A program made the position numbers and the translations under genes. The notes under the pieces were generated by a model. The model ran no database searches, had not been told where the DNA came from, and saw only the letters and a program-made list of their open reading frames with translations. Shown here piece after piece: positions 52,328-63,895 of a stretch of 64,000 nt of DNA. The stretch is from REDI01 sp038123735 (GTDB lineage Bacteria; Myxococcota_A; UBA796; GCA-2862545). The DNA lies in the NCBI GenBank assembly GCA_038123735.1, contig JAYPAP010000002.1, positions 62,001-126,000 on the forward strand, given 5' to 3'. Position 1 is the stretch's first letter; each line of letters opens with the position of its first letter.

Positions 52328-52960
52328 CTACGGAGGAGGCGAACCGACTTCAGCCCTGGCTTGACTCAAGACGCAGTGGAGAAACACGCGGCGGTCGGTT
52401 GCTACGCGTCCATCCATTCGGGGCGCCATCACGTCTTGGCTAACGCCCATCTCTGAAAATCCCATCTTGTCGTAGAGCTGAAAGTGCCCGTCTCGCGTGG
52501 CTGATGCGCGCAAGACCACGTTGGAGAAGGCGGAGCCGGCGAGGCGCTCAAGCCTGCCGCGCACGAGAGCCCGGCCGATACCTCTTCCTCGATATTCGGG
52601 CAGAACTCCCAATTCAGCGAAGTAGAAGGTCTCTTGGATCCCAACCAGGCCGGTGAGTTGTTGGGCGACATCCCGCTGGTTGCGCAGCGGAATCCCCAAC
52701 CCAAAGCCCACCATGCGATCCATCGGGGTCACGGCGACCAGGGTGATGTTGTCGGGCGTACGCGTAAGCCGGTCCCAGACCCCGGCGGCCTCCGGCGGAC
52801 TGTATCTCTCAAAGTAGGGTTTACGCTGGAATACCGTCTGGTACACCCCCCCGAACTGCGATCGCCAGCGGTTCCTGAGAGTCGTGCTGTCCACTTCGAG
52901 GATCCGAACATCTGATGCCGGACCGTTCGGTAGGGTCTTCGAGTCGACCGAGCTTCCCAT
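52328..52960 (-). CDS. GNAT-family N-acetyltransferase
   Basis: A 210-residue acetyltransferase. The acetyl-CoA binding loop is RGRGIGRALVRGRLERLAG, preceded by FYFAELGVLPEYRGRGIG (motif A strand) and followed by VLRASATRDGHFQLYDKMGF (motif B). The N-terminal 60 residues are less typical. The substrate is unknown. It ends 99 bases from the convergent sulfatase-like gene, and its start lies 59 bases after the synthase stop on the same strand, so it could be co-transcribed with the synthase. Confidence 0.85.
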   Translation of the reverse strand: MGSSVDSKTLPNGPASDVRILEVDSTTLRNRWRSQFGGVYQTVFQRKPYFERYSPPEAAGVWDRLTRTPDNITLVAVTPMDRMVGFGLGIPLRNQRDVAQQLTGLVGIQETFYFAELGVLPEYRGRGIGRALVRGRLERLAGSAFSNVVLRASATRDGHFQLYDKMGFSEMGVSQDVMAPRMDGRVATDRRVFLHCVLSQARAEVGSPPP

Positions 52961-53019
52961 TCGCGCTTCCTAGGCTTCTACCATCGCGACTTTCACTCTG
53001 ACGGGTAAAGCCGAGCGGG

Positions 53020-56000
53020 TCAAGCCACCATTCGCGCTTCCACCAGCACCTGGTCTTCGGGTTCCGTGGACCACCGAACGGACCACACGCCACCGGCGAG
53101 CTCCCGCTCTCGAGCCTTGGCCTGACCGTGGAGCCGAATGGTGATTTCCCCGTGGCCAGCGATCGATAGCACTTCAATATCTCGCGGGGAGATGGCCATA
53201 CCTAGGCCGAGTGCCTTCTGAGCCGCCTCCTTGGCACACCAGGCGATGGTCTGCCGGAGCGGGTCTGAGCCCACCGCCTGCGCCTCGGCGTCCCGATACC
53301 AAGTGGACAGAAAGCTGGCACTCCTCTGTTCGACTTTCTCAAGGTCCACCCCGATCCTTCCGTTCCGACAGGCGACCGCGACAGCATGTCCCTCACGATG
53401 AGTGATCGTGACGCGCACCGCCTCCTGGCCGCTCGGAAGCTCCACCAGCGGCTCTCCGGTCTCGGCGCTGAAGATGCGCACATCCGAAGGAGTCAATCCC
53501 GTGAGTTGAACGACCGCGCGCTTGGCAGCCAAGCGACCGGCCAGTCGATCCGCGATGCGACGTTCCGTGCCGCGCGACGAGACTTCAGCGACCTCCAGCT
53601 CCGAGAGCCAGCCCTCGGTAGCCTCATGGGCCCCCGCGCGGGCGATGACCCCGGATGCCGAGCCTCCATGGGGAGCGCCGCCCATCGGGAATACGACAGG
53701 GCGCTCCCAGTCGGGCAGTGGGAACCGCTGGTCGGGTGGTAATGGGCCAAGAACCGCCATCGAGTACCCGCGCAATTGTAGGAGTCGTCGGTTCTGCGCG
53801 CCTCTGACATCCACGTCGTAGACGCCGTCCGCCACCATACGAACCGTGATGGCGAGAGACTCATCCTCATCGGCTTTATCGAGGTACCGCACTTCAGCGA
53901 TCTTGCTTGGAAGCGCCATCTCGTGGCGGGTGAGCATCACGTGCAGTCCTGCCGCTTGGAAGGCAGCCTCGAGCACCAGCGGGTCGGTGTGAAGCGGTTC
54001 CTCGGAGATAGCCGACGTTTTTACTCGCCCCTCTGCCGTGAGGCCATCCGCCGCGACATCTTCCACCCGTTGCAGCACCTGGAATGCGGGCCCGTGGAAG
54101 AATCGACTGTAGATGTCTTCTTTCGAAAACTCTTCTGGCGGCATGGGCACATTGGGGACATCCGGCAGGGGTTCCGCTTGCCCCACATCGACGTGCGCAG
54201 AGAAGTGCTCGACGGCCTTCTTGCGTCCGGTTCGAAGGGTACGCTCCGAGCCGAGAATGGTCGACGCGCCGCCGTCCGTCGTTGTCGCGGTGACCTGGAC
54301 CTCAAGCGGATCTCCTCCATAGACCTTCGCCGGCTGGGCGAATGAGACGTCACGGATGGAGGCGATGCCCGAACCCGATGCGGCTTCCAGCGTGGTCGCT
54401 GAGAGCAGCTCAAGGCCAATAACGCCGGGTAGTACCGGGTTACCCTCTATGACATGGTCCAGCATCCACGGATGTTGTTCCACATCGATCGACGCTGCGG
54501 CGACCACACCCGATGCGGTGGTCTCACAGGTCTCCAGAAGCGGGTGCTCCGGTCCGGGTACGAATGCGCCGAGCGCGCCGGCGACAATGTACTCGCCTTG
54601 CTGACGCCCGGCGATCATGTCGATGAGCAACGCAGCGCCCGCATCTGCAGGTAGAAGCTCCACCCCGCGGTCGGTGAGTACGCGTTTCATACCTCCGCGC
54701 ACAGCCATCCCAACGTCATCCCAGGCCGTCCAGTCGATATGGAGGGTATTGGGTCGACCAGCAGCGAGACGGGCGAGACCGTCGTTCGCAGCGCTATAGT
54801 CCACCTGTCCTACGTTCCCAAATCGACCGGATACCGAGCCCATCGTGACCAGGAATGCATCGTCATCCAGGGTCTCAGCCAAGGCCAGGCCCCCGATCGC
54901 CTTCCCATCGTATACTCGACGGAATGCAGCTTCATCCTTGTCATCGAGCAGACGGCTCTCCTCAACTCCGGCGCCATGGATGAGGACATCGATCCGCCCG
55001 TGCCGGGCCTGGATGTCGCGCACCATGTCACGGACCGCAGCATCGTCCGCCATATCCACGCGGATGTAATTTACCGAGGCACCACTTTGACGCATCGCCT
55101 CGATATTTTGGCGGATCTCCTCCGACTTTCGCAGTGGATTGAGTCGACGGTCGACCTCGACCGGCGTCACGCGAGCGCCCGTCGCTTTCAGTGCATTGCG
55201 GATCCGAACCTTCTCTTCGTCGAGATCGATCGGCTCCTCCGCTGCCGGTCCTCGACCGACCAAATAGATGGAGAGCGGGGAACGGCGCGCCATCTCTCTC
55301 GCCACCTTCGCGCAGATTCCGCGCCCGCCGCCAGTCACCACCACCACGGCGTTTTCGGGCAGCGCCGCCGGGACTGGAATAGGCATGACCTCATAGCGAA
55401 TGCTGCTTCGGGAGGACCCATCCCGGAAGATCTCCACTGCAGACCGCTCGATCGCCAATTCCTCAAGAATGGCCATCGCCACCTGCTCCGCATCGAGGGA
55501 GGGACTCACGTCGACCACGCGTGCGTCCGTGGATTCCCATTCTCGCCCAAGTGCCTTGGTAAACCCGGCAATCGAGCCATAATGCACCTGCTCGGCGGCC
55601 GATAGCGAGGATGGAGTCAGTCCACCGAGCCGCGTCACGGATACCCACCGCTCTGGCGGCGAACTATTGAGCTGTTTTGCAACATTGAAGCTATCTTTGA
55701 CGGACTCCGACAGGTCGACCACGATCTGCGGGGTCGCGGTCTCGCTGACCTTCGCACCCTCCGCCGCGAGCATGGATCGCAGGTCGTTCGCAAGGTCAGA
55801 GCTTCCGAGCACCCGGACTTGCATGCCGAGAATATCCACGACCGGCTCTGCGGGAGCCTCCACGAGGGCGAGCCCACGGACGGCAAATGCCTCAGGCAGA
55901 GGAGGGCTAAACGGTGGCTCATCATGACTCGAAGCGCGGATAGGCGCCGCATCGGAACGGCCATCATTCGCAGGCTCCGCAGGGGGTATTTCGACATCGG

Positions 56001-59000
56001 CGGTCTCTGTCGATGTCTCTGCGGGCGCCGGAGCTTCGGCAGTGTCGCCGCGCGTTGCGATAGCCTGAGCCAACCAACCGGCGAGGCTCTCGATGGTGGG
56101 GTAATCCGCGAGTCGGAAGTCATCGTCCCGGGCGAGACCATGCTTTTCGCGGATCTCGCTGAAGATCTCCGCCTGCTTCACCGTATCGATACCGAGGTCG
56201 GCCTCAAGCTCAAAATCGGGCTCGAGCTCGGAGGTTTCATACCCAGTCTTTTCGGCAATTAACGCAGTTAACTCTTCGAGCATTCCCTCAGGATTCACCG
56301 CGACCGCGGGGACCGCTACCGGTGCAGGAGCGGCTTCCACCTTCGGAGCAGGCGGTGAGCCTGTACTCTCCGACGCGACAGCAGCGGGCGCCTCGGTTTC
56401 CGGCGCCGCCGCCGATGCTCCGCCATTGGCGACCGCATTCGCCAACCATCCGGCGAGCGCTTCAATGGTCGGGTAGTCCGCCAGACGAAAGTCGTCATCA
56501 CGGGCAAGACCATGCTTCTCGCGGATCTCGCTGAAGATCTCTGCTTGCTTCACCGTATCGATACCGAGGTCTGCCTCAAGCTCGAAGTCGGGCTCTAGCT
56601 CAGACGTCTCGTACCCCGTTTTCTCCGCGATCAAGGCCGTAAGTTCGCTCAGCATCTCCGCTGGATCAGCCGGTGCCGATGGTGCCGATGGAGCCGGTGC
56701 AGCCGATGGAGCCGATGGAGCCGATGGAGCCGATGGAGCCGATGGAGCGCCCCCACCAGAGCCGGCCACGGCAGCCGCAANNNNNNNNNNNNNNNNNNNN
56801 NNNNNNNNNNNNNNNNNNNNNNNNNNNNNNNNNNNNNNNNNNNNNNNNNNNNNNNNNNNNNNNNNNNNNNNNNNNNNNNNGGAGCCGATGGAGCCGATGG
56901 AGCGCCCCCACCAGAGCCGGCCACGGCAGCCGCAAGCCAGCCTGCGAGCGCCTCAATCGTCGGATAGTCCGCCAGCCGGAAATCATCATCCCGGTCGAGG
57001 CCGTGCTTTTCGCGGATCTCGCTAAAGATCTCGGCCTGCTTCACCGTGTCGATGCCAAGGTCCGCCTCAAGCTCGAAGTCCGGCTCCAGCTCGGACGTGT
57101 CGTACCCGGTCTTTTCGGCGATCAGTGCAGTTAGCTCCTCAAGCATGGCCGTGGGATCAGCACTGGACGACGACGCGGGTGGAGGTGAGGCCGCCGCTGG
57201 GGCCGGTTCGACGTCGACCGCCGGGCTCACTGCCGCGACTGGCGCCGCAGCCGGCCCTTCACCACCTGCAGATCCCCCCGCAATCGCCGCACTCAGCCAT
57301 CCAGCCAATGCTTCGATGGTCGGATAGTCGGCAAGCCGGAAGGAGTCGTCTCGGTCGAGCCCGTGCTTCTCACGGATCTCACTGAAGATCTCTGCTTGCT
57401 TCACCGTATCGATTCCAAGGTCTGCCTCAAGCTCGAAGTCCGGCTCCAACTCGGAGGAGTCATATCCGGTTTTTTCAGCTATCAGGGCCGTCAACTCCTG
57501 GATCATCGCCTGAGGATCTACCCTCGTAGAGACCACGGGCTGCGCTGGAGCAGGGGCGGGCGCCACCGACGGAGCGGCCGGGGCAGCCTTGGGCATCACT
57601 GCAACCCCGTCCAACTGCAAGCGACCATCTCGAACATCCGCAGGCGAAAAGTCCGGCTTCATGTCGACGAGACTGTCGCGTTCAGCAGGGCGCACCCGGA
57701 GCATGTTTTTCTCGATCGACTCTGATACCCCGGCCATACCCGTGGCCTGCTTCAGCCACTGGGCCCGCCGTGAGTCATCGCTTCGGGCGTCATCTTCCGC
57801 CACCGACTTCCAGACCGAGAGGGCAAGTTGGGAGCCGAATCCTGCGGCAAGCCGGAGCGCATAGTTCACACGCCCATACTGTCCGGCCTTGGTGATTCTC
57901 AGGTCGCCCAAGGCCTCATCGGGCACCTTGAAGTTGGCAACCGGCGGGACGATGCCGTACTGCAGCGCCTTGACCGCCACGGTGTCCTCGATCCCAGCTC
58001 CCATCGCATGCCCGGTATATCCCTTGGTATTGGTGATCAGAATCTGGTTTGCAGACTCTCCGAAGGCCGCCCGTAGCGCATCGATTTCGCCCTGTGCCGA
58101 GCCTCCTCGGGCCGGGGTGTACGTCTCGTGGGACATGAACAATGCCGACTGGGCCATGGTGCGGGCATCGATGCCTTCAAGCGCGCACGCTCGCTCCACC
58201 GATGCTGTCACACATCGCGCAATATGCTCTGGATGCAACCGAGTGCCATGGAACGCACTGTTGACGATCGTAGCGTCTAATAGCTCCGCAATCGGGGTGA
58301 CGCCTCGTTCCGCAGCGCCATCGGCGGACTCCAGGACCATCGCATTGGCACCCATACCCAGAATGAGGCCGTGACGTCGCGCATCGAACGGAAGTGCAGT
58401 TTCCTCAATAATGTCGTTCGTACTCGCAGCACCGGCAGCCATAAAGCCGCCGCCGAGCCACTTCAGAAGACGATCGGTCGTCACGTTATCAGCACTACAC
58501 ACAATCACCCGCTTGCATCGCCCTGTTCGGAGCCAATCCTGGGCGATAGCCGCCGCTTGGGTGGATGAAGCACATGCCGCATTGACCGCAGTATTAGGCC
58601 CCCGAGCCCCGATCAATTGGGCTACTTGACTGTGGGCCATCGTGAGCACCCGGAAGATGAAGCGCCGGTCGAACCGCCCGTCACCATCATCGCCGTTATT
58701 CATGAGCAGGTCCGCGAAGGCATCTAAGCCTGAGAATGCAGATCCGAACACGATTCCGGTGTCGTCTCGCATGGACTCTGGCAGCTGCCAGCCCGCCGGG
58801 ATCTGCTTTCCACTGGCCGACATGCGGAATACCTGTTGTAGCGGGATCCCAGCATCGCGAAGTGCGCCATAAACGGCAGCAATCGCCAGTTGAGTAGTGG
58901 TGTCGAAGGCTCGGACCAGGTTCTCGGGCACGCCCCATTCGGTGAGGTCGAAGTGACCGGCACGCCCGGCAAGTCGGATGACTTGGCTCTCGTCTTCTAC

Positions 59001-62000
59001 GGGTACGAACTCACCTTGGCCCGTCGATGGGTCCTTGACCAGTCGCACGATACCCAGAGATAAGAAGTCCTTGGCTCGCTCGCCAATATGAGAGATCGAG
59101 TTCTGTCCGAACAAAATGCGGGCGAGGTTCTGCTCATTAAAGACCCCTTGCTCCCCGGGAAGACCCAGGCCAGCACCCGAGCAGACCACCCGCGGCCAAA
59201 CCCCTGGTCCCATCGCGTGCTGCGCTGGTGACGGGGCCGGTGCTGCCGGAACAGGAGCAGGAGCTGGCGGGGGAGATACCGACTTCGAGGCTTCATACGC
59301 TGTCTCCAGCATGGCCTGTACCGCAGGTAGCACCGCATCCACGAATGACTCCGCTGAGCTCGTCGAGAGTCCAGCCCGCGCGGCGGCACCAATCAGGTCC
59401 GCAGTCGACGGCGCGGGACCCTGCGCAACGGGTGTGGGGGCCACCACGACCTGCTCTGGTGCCTGCACCGGCGCTGCCGTGTGGGCGGCCATCGCCGCCT
59501 GGGTGGATCGGCGAGGCGCGGCGGGCTCGAACAAGTCTGGGATCGCATCACCGACGGGCAGTCGAATGGGGAAGCCGGCGGTGAGCAGGCCAGCAAGCCC
59601 ATCGCGGAAGGACCAGACACCGCCGCGTTTGGGGTGGTTGGTGGCATATGACCGGTGCGGGCTATGCTTCAAGATACTGGTGATAAAGCCCGTTAACGCC
59701 CGCTTTGGACCACACTCAATGAACATGGTGGCGCCGTCGGCATACATCCGCTCGACTTGGGCCGTCCACTCCACGCTGGAGCTGATCTGCTTCGCGAGAT
59801 TGTCGACCACCTTCTCGACGGAGCCAGGACCCGTCGGGTAGTATTCCCCTGTTACGTTCGTGGTAATAGGCCGCCGTGCTTCGGAGAGCCCCAGCCGGGT
59901 CAGCACCTTGCGCAAGGGCTCGCTCGCCGGACTCACGATCTCGCTGTGGAATGCGTGGCTGACGGGCAGGGGATACACGGTGACATTGCGTTCTTTAAAC
60001 TTCTCAATGGCGTCCTCGACCCCGTGGGACGAGCCGGCGATCACCGTTTGACTCGGACAGTTCTTGTTCGCGGCGATGACGTAGCCATCCACCTCGCTGA
60101 GCACTTCCTGCACGACCTCATAGCTGGCAGCAATACCCGCCATCTTTCCTGGATCATCCAGTTTGATCGAAGCCATTTCGCGACCGCGCGCGGAGACCGC
60201 TAACAGGGCTTGCTCAAAGGTCATGATCCCGGCGGCCACCGCTGCGCCGTACTCACCGAGGGAGTGGCCAGCGACCATATCCGGGAACACCCCATGTTGG
60301 GCCAGTAACCGAAGGATTGCAACATCGACGGTCAGGGTGGCCGGCTGGCTGAACTCGGTACGGCGGAGCTGAAGTTCCTTCTCTTTGGCATCCTCGCCGT
60401 CCTTCAAGCGAATCAAATCGGTGACCCCTTGGCCCAAGGTGGGTCGCAAGACAGCATCTGCCTCTTCAAAGGTCTTTTTCACGACTGGGTAGATCTCGGC
60501 TAAATCGAGACCCATGTCGAGGTATTGACTTCCTTGGCCGGTAAACAGGAAGGCGATCTTCCCGTCGACGGAGCCCTCCTCAAAGTAGATGTTTCGCGCG
60601 CGCAGGAGGTCCGGGTTTTGACCCTTGGTGATCACGGAGATGGCCCGCTTGAGCTGCTTTGCACGCTCCGCCTCATCCTTTGATGCGGCCGCAATTCTGA
60701 ACTGGTCCCCTGGATGGAAGGGCACCGCTTCCCCACGATTCAGGGTCTCAAGGCGCTCAAGAAGCACTTCGCGGCTCGGTGCAGACGTCGCCCAAATCCC
60801 CTCGGGGACCACGATTTCAGCGGCTACGGAAGCCACGGAAGATGCTGGCACCGACGCCGGGATCTGCTGGGCCGCCGTCACTTTACGGGCCGGAGCATCC
60901 GGCAGGACTTGACCCGCATACTCCTCGAGAAGCACGTGGAAGTTGGTGCCGCCAAATCCGAATGCCGAGACACCAGCGCGCCGCAGCCCGCCCGGCGGAC
61001 GTGCCCACGCCTCAACCGCGGTCTGCACCTTGAGGGGCACTGAGGTCATATCCACGCCTTCGCGCGGCTTCACGAAGCCCAAACTTGGTGGAAAAACGCC
61101 CTCTTTCAGCGAAAACGCCACCTTGATGACCGCCGCAGCCCCCGCAGCAGACTTTAGATGGCCGATCATCGACTTGACGCTGCCGACGCGCATCGGTGCG
61201 TTGGAATTACGCTTTCCGGGCCCGACAAAGTCGCTGAGGGTCTGGAGCTCGACCGCATCGCCCACCTTGGTGGAGGTACCATGCGCTTCGACCAAGTCCA
61301 CGGACGATGGATCGATATCCGCCATCGCATATGCCCGCTCCAAGGCCAAGCGCTGACCGATGGGGTTCGGCGCAGTAATGCCCTTGCCCTTGCCATCCGA
61401 ACTCGCCCCAACACCGCGAATGACCGCATAGATCGAGTCACCATCTGCTTCGGCATCGCGGAGCCTCTTCAGCACGAGGACGCCGGCACCTTCTCCCATC
61501 ACAAATCCATTAGCACTCTCGTTGAAGGGAGCGCTGTGATCCGGGCTCAATGCCCCGATCTTACAGAATTTCACATAGGTCGGGATGTTCATTGAGCGGT
61601 CCGACCCACCGGTGATGGCGATGTCGATTTCGCGATCTTGCAGCGACTTAACTGCCACTTGTAACGCCGCTAATGAGCTAGCGCAGGCCGCATCAGTCGT
61701 GTAGTTTGGACCCCGCAGATCGAATGCATTCGCCACCCGACCGGCGATGACGTTCGCCAGCTCTCCTGGCATCGAGTCCTCGTCGNNNNNNNNNNCTACC
61801 TGCTCGAGCATCTGGTCGCGCTCCGCTGCGGACAGGGAGGAAAACGCACCACTCTCAATCATATTTTGGCGAATTTCAGGCCACCCCACCCGTAGGGCGT
61901 ACGCATCCTTGAGCTCGCCACCAAGGGAATTACCCAGAATGACGCCGCACCGCTCGCGGTCAAATGGCCGCCCCTCCTTGTCCCGCCGATCGGTCTGAAG

Positions 62001-63383
62001 ACCGGCATCCTTCATCGCCTCATATACGGCGTGAAGGGCCAGCTGCTGAACGGGATCGACCTGGCTGGCGACGCGCGGAGGGATGCGAAACCGCTTCGCG
62101 TCAAACTTGAAGTCCTGAATGAATCCACCGATCTTGGTGTACGTCTTATCGGGAACTGACGGATCTTCATCAAAGAATAATGCAGGATCCCATCGATCTT
62201 TTGGGACTTCGACGATGGATGAGACACCATCCTTGATGTTCTGCCAAAAGGCCTTTGCATCGTTTGCGCCAGGCATAACGGCGCCGATACCAACGATGGC
62301 AACGGCGGGCGCCGTCGACTCAGATACAGATTGCATGGGCTCACTCGATGGACTTGGGCTCCGATCCACGCGTGGCGGAGACACCTTCGTTGCTGGAGCG
62401 GACTCCAGTAGTTTATTCCTTGCATCTTCAAGATCATCAACACCGGCGACGGCGAGTCCGGCAGCCACGGCGAGACGGCTTGGACCGGCAATGGGACGCC
62501 CGAGCCAAGCGGCAATTTGCCATAGAATTCCGCTTCCGAGGCCTTCACCACCGCCAGCGGCCGTCCCAGGGCCATTGAGCGCAGCCGCATCGAAGACCAC
62601 CCGCGCCGAATCCGCAGCGTACGCCCCACGCACACGCTCCGGCCAACGCAGCACTGCTTCTCGATACGCACTGATGATGCCCTGCATCGAGCCATGACGA
62701 TCCATCAATTCGGCGGCGATCGCGAGGCCTTGGTCCGCCAGGATGAGACGCCCTGACGGTTCATTCGACCCCAAACTATCTGCAATAGACCACGGGTTTG
62801 CGCCTTGCGCCACCGCAGCAAGCACCGGGTCCGTCACCGCATTCGCAACACGCCACCCCTGCACCACAGCGGTGGCCTCGTCGGCTGGACGCTCCAGTAT
62901 TCCACGTAATCCGTCATGAATTGCCCACTCGGGACAAGCAGCGATCACGCTACCAAGCGCAACCCCCCGCGCCCCCAGGGCGGCGGCAACCCCCGCAGTG
63001 AGCGGCGCCAAACCGGCACCAACGATGGTTCTCTCCGGCTCCGGACACTCGGCAAGCAGGTCCAGCACATCGCGTTCACCATGAATACCCGCCGCTTCGA
63101 GCCCCCGAAGCCACAGGCCCTCAAATCCAGCAGGGACAGCCCTTGCAACAGCACTTTCAAGCCACGTTGGACGGTCCATGACCGCCGCTCCATCCTCCGC
63201 CAACACGACCGGGCCGGTGCCCGGCGCCGCATGACCGGGCCGGATGCGCACCCAAGCGCCGTCGGGAATGTGCTCCGGCGCCCGAATCGTCGCGTCAATA
63301 ACGGGAATACCACCCGCCTCCATGACGAGACCGCAGAGATGGACACGCTCGGGTGGCAGGAGGACGAAAACGCCTACGTCCAT
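53020..63383 (-). CDS. giant Pfa-like iterative lipid/polyketide synthase (NMO-like, KS, AT, KS, ACPs, KR, DH, PPTase)
   Basis: One gene of more than 3,400 codons (two assembly gaps) encoding a multifunctional secondary-lipid or polyketide synthase. The ATG at 63383 has AGGAG seven bases upstream. Order: residues 1-330, a nitronate-monooxygenase/PfaD-like barrel remnant (VGAGLAPLTAGVAAALGA); KS1 from about 357 (DAACASSLAAL, EAHGTSTKVGD, GHLKSAAGA); AT from about 940 (AGHSLGEYGAA and SHAFHSE, a malonyl-type motif); KS2 from about 1390 (NAACASSTQA, SHETYTPARGG, TKGYTGHAMGAG); at least four ACPs; KR (VVTGGGRGICA, GSVSGRFGNVGQVDYSAAND); double-hotdog DH (HPWMLDHVIEGNPVLPG, DPLVLEAAFQAAGL); and an Sfp-type phosphopantetheinyl transferase (GVDLEKVE, WCAKEAAQKALG). 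No thioesterase is seen. Typical PUFA synthases split these domains over several proteins. The product is unknown. Confidence 0.9.
56674..56748. repeat. Ala-Pro-Ser linker minisatellite
   Basis: GCCGATGGA-type nine-base units repeat about eight times with few changes, coding (minus strand) for a Ser-Ala-Pro linker between ACPs. The same unit reappears at 56881-56903 right after the 100-N gap, so the gap lies in or next to this repeat. Confidence 0.85.
56781..56880. other. assembly gap (100 N) between ACP repeats
   Basis: Both flanks carry the same segment of about 45 bases (GGAGCGCCCCCACCAGAGCC through GCAGCCGCAA). Either the contigs overlap here and nothing is missing, or one or more nearly identical ACP units are hidden. 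Confidence 0.88.
61786..61795. other. assembly gap (10 N) in the first ketosynthase
   Basis: Lies between MLEQV and DEDSMPGELANVIAG. Related PfaA ketosynthases have a short Leu/Pro-rich stretch here, so perhaps 10-25 bases are missing. The frame happens to be kept. Confidence 0.85.
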
Positions 63384-63895
63384 GCTGAACTCCTGAAGCA
63401 AATCGAGATTGGGGATCCGGGGAAGGGGGGACCCTACCACCCCAGCACTAGGCCTTCACCCGTCACTGTAATGGTGAACCGCCATTCATTGTGGATCACC
63501 TAGGGTGAGGGGGCGATTTCGAATCAGCACAGGGGCAGTATTGCCAGGTTTTCACCAAAATTTTCGCTAGCTAGTGAAGCAATATCGAACAAGACGTATC
63601 GGGGGAGAAAGACCCAAGAAACATCGTGTGTTTTTGCATCTGATGGGTCGGCAACGGCCCCAAGCCATCCCGGAGGTGACCCGGAGCGATCTGACACCCC
63701 GCGACCGTCCAATCGCTGGTCCAACCTCCGGTGCCGTCCTTGGAGAACCTACATCACGCTCAGCGCTCCCCAGTCCACATGGGAAAGGCGGCGGGTCTTC
63801 TACAAAATGACCAACCGCCCCTTCGCACCACCGTCCGACGCCGATGATTGAAGCTGGCATGCGCTACCTACATCCGACCGAACTCGACGCCGCGA
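63384..63895. other. intergenic region upstream of the giant synthase
   Basis: About 510 bases without a convincing gene. A minus-strand open frame at 63567-63860 has no ribosome binding site and untypical composition. The section 63540-63630 is AT-richer than its surroundings and is the likeliest promoter area for the synthase; no clear -35/-10 pair or operator was identified. AGGAG at the end of the leader marks the synthase start. Confidence 0.5.

Larger units (their letters stand above)
56065..57520 (-). repeat. tandem acyl carrier protein domains (at least four) in the giant synthase
   Basis: Four ACP units of about 75 residues, each starting MLEELTALIAEKTGY or MIQELTALIAEKTGY and ending in a WL-x-AAVA element, separated by Ala/Pro/Ser-rich linkers. 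They are nearly identical, which caused the 100-N gap between the second and third units. Each contains ELEADLGIDTVKQAEIF; Thr codons are at 57405-57407, 57045-57047, 56554-56556 and 56182-56184 (minus strand), where PUFA-synthase ACPs have Ser (LGIDSIK). Confidence 0.9.

Noticed and set aside
63567..63860. Minus-strand 97-codon open frame upstream of the synthase
   Set aside because: No ribosome binding site, composition rich in Arg/Pro/Gly typical of a shadow frame, and it lies in the probable promoter region.
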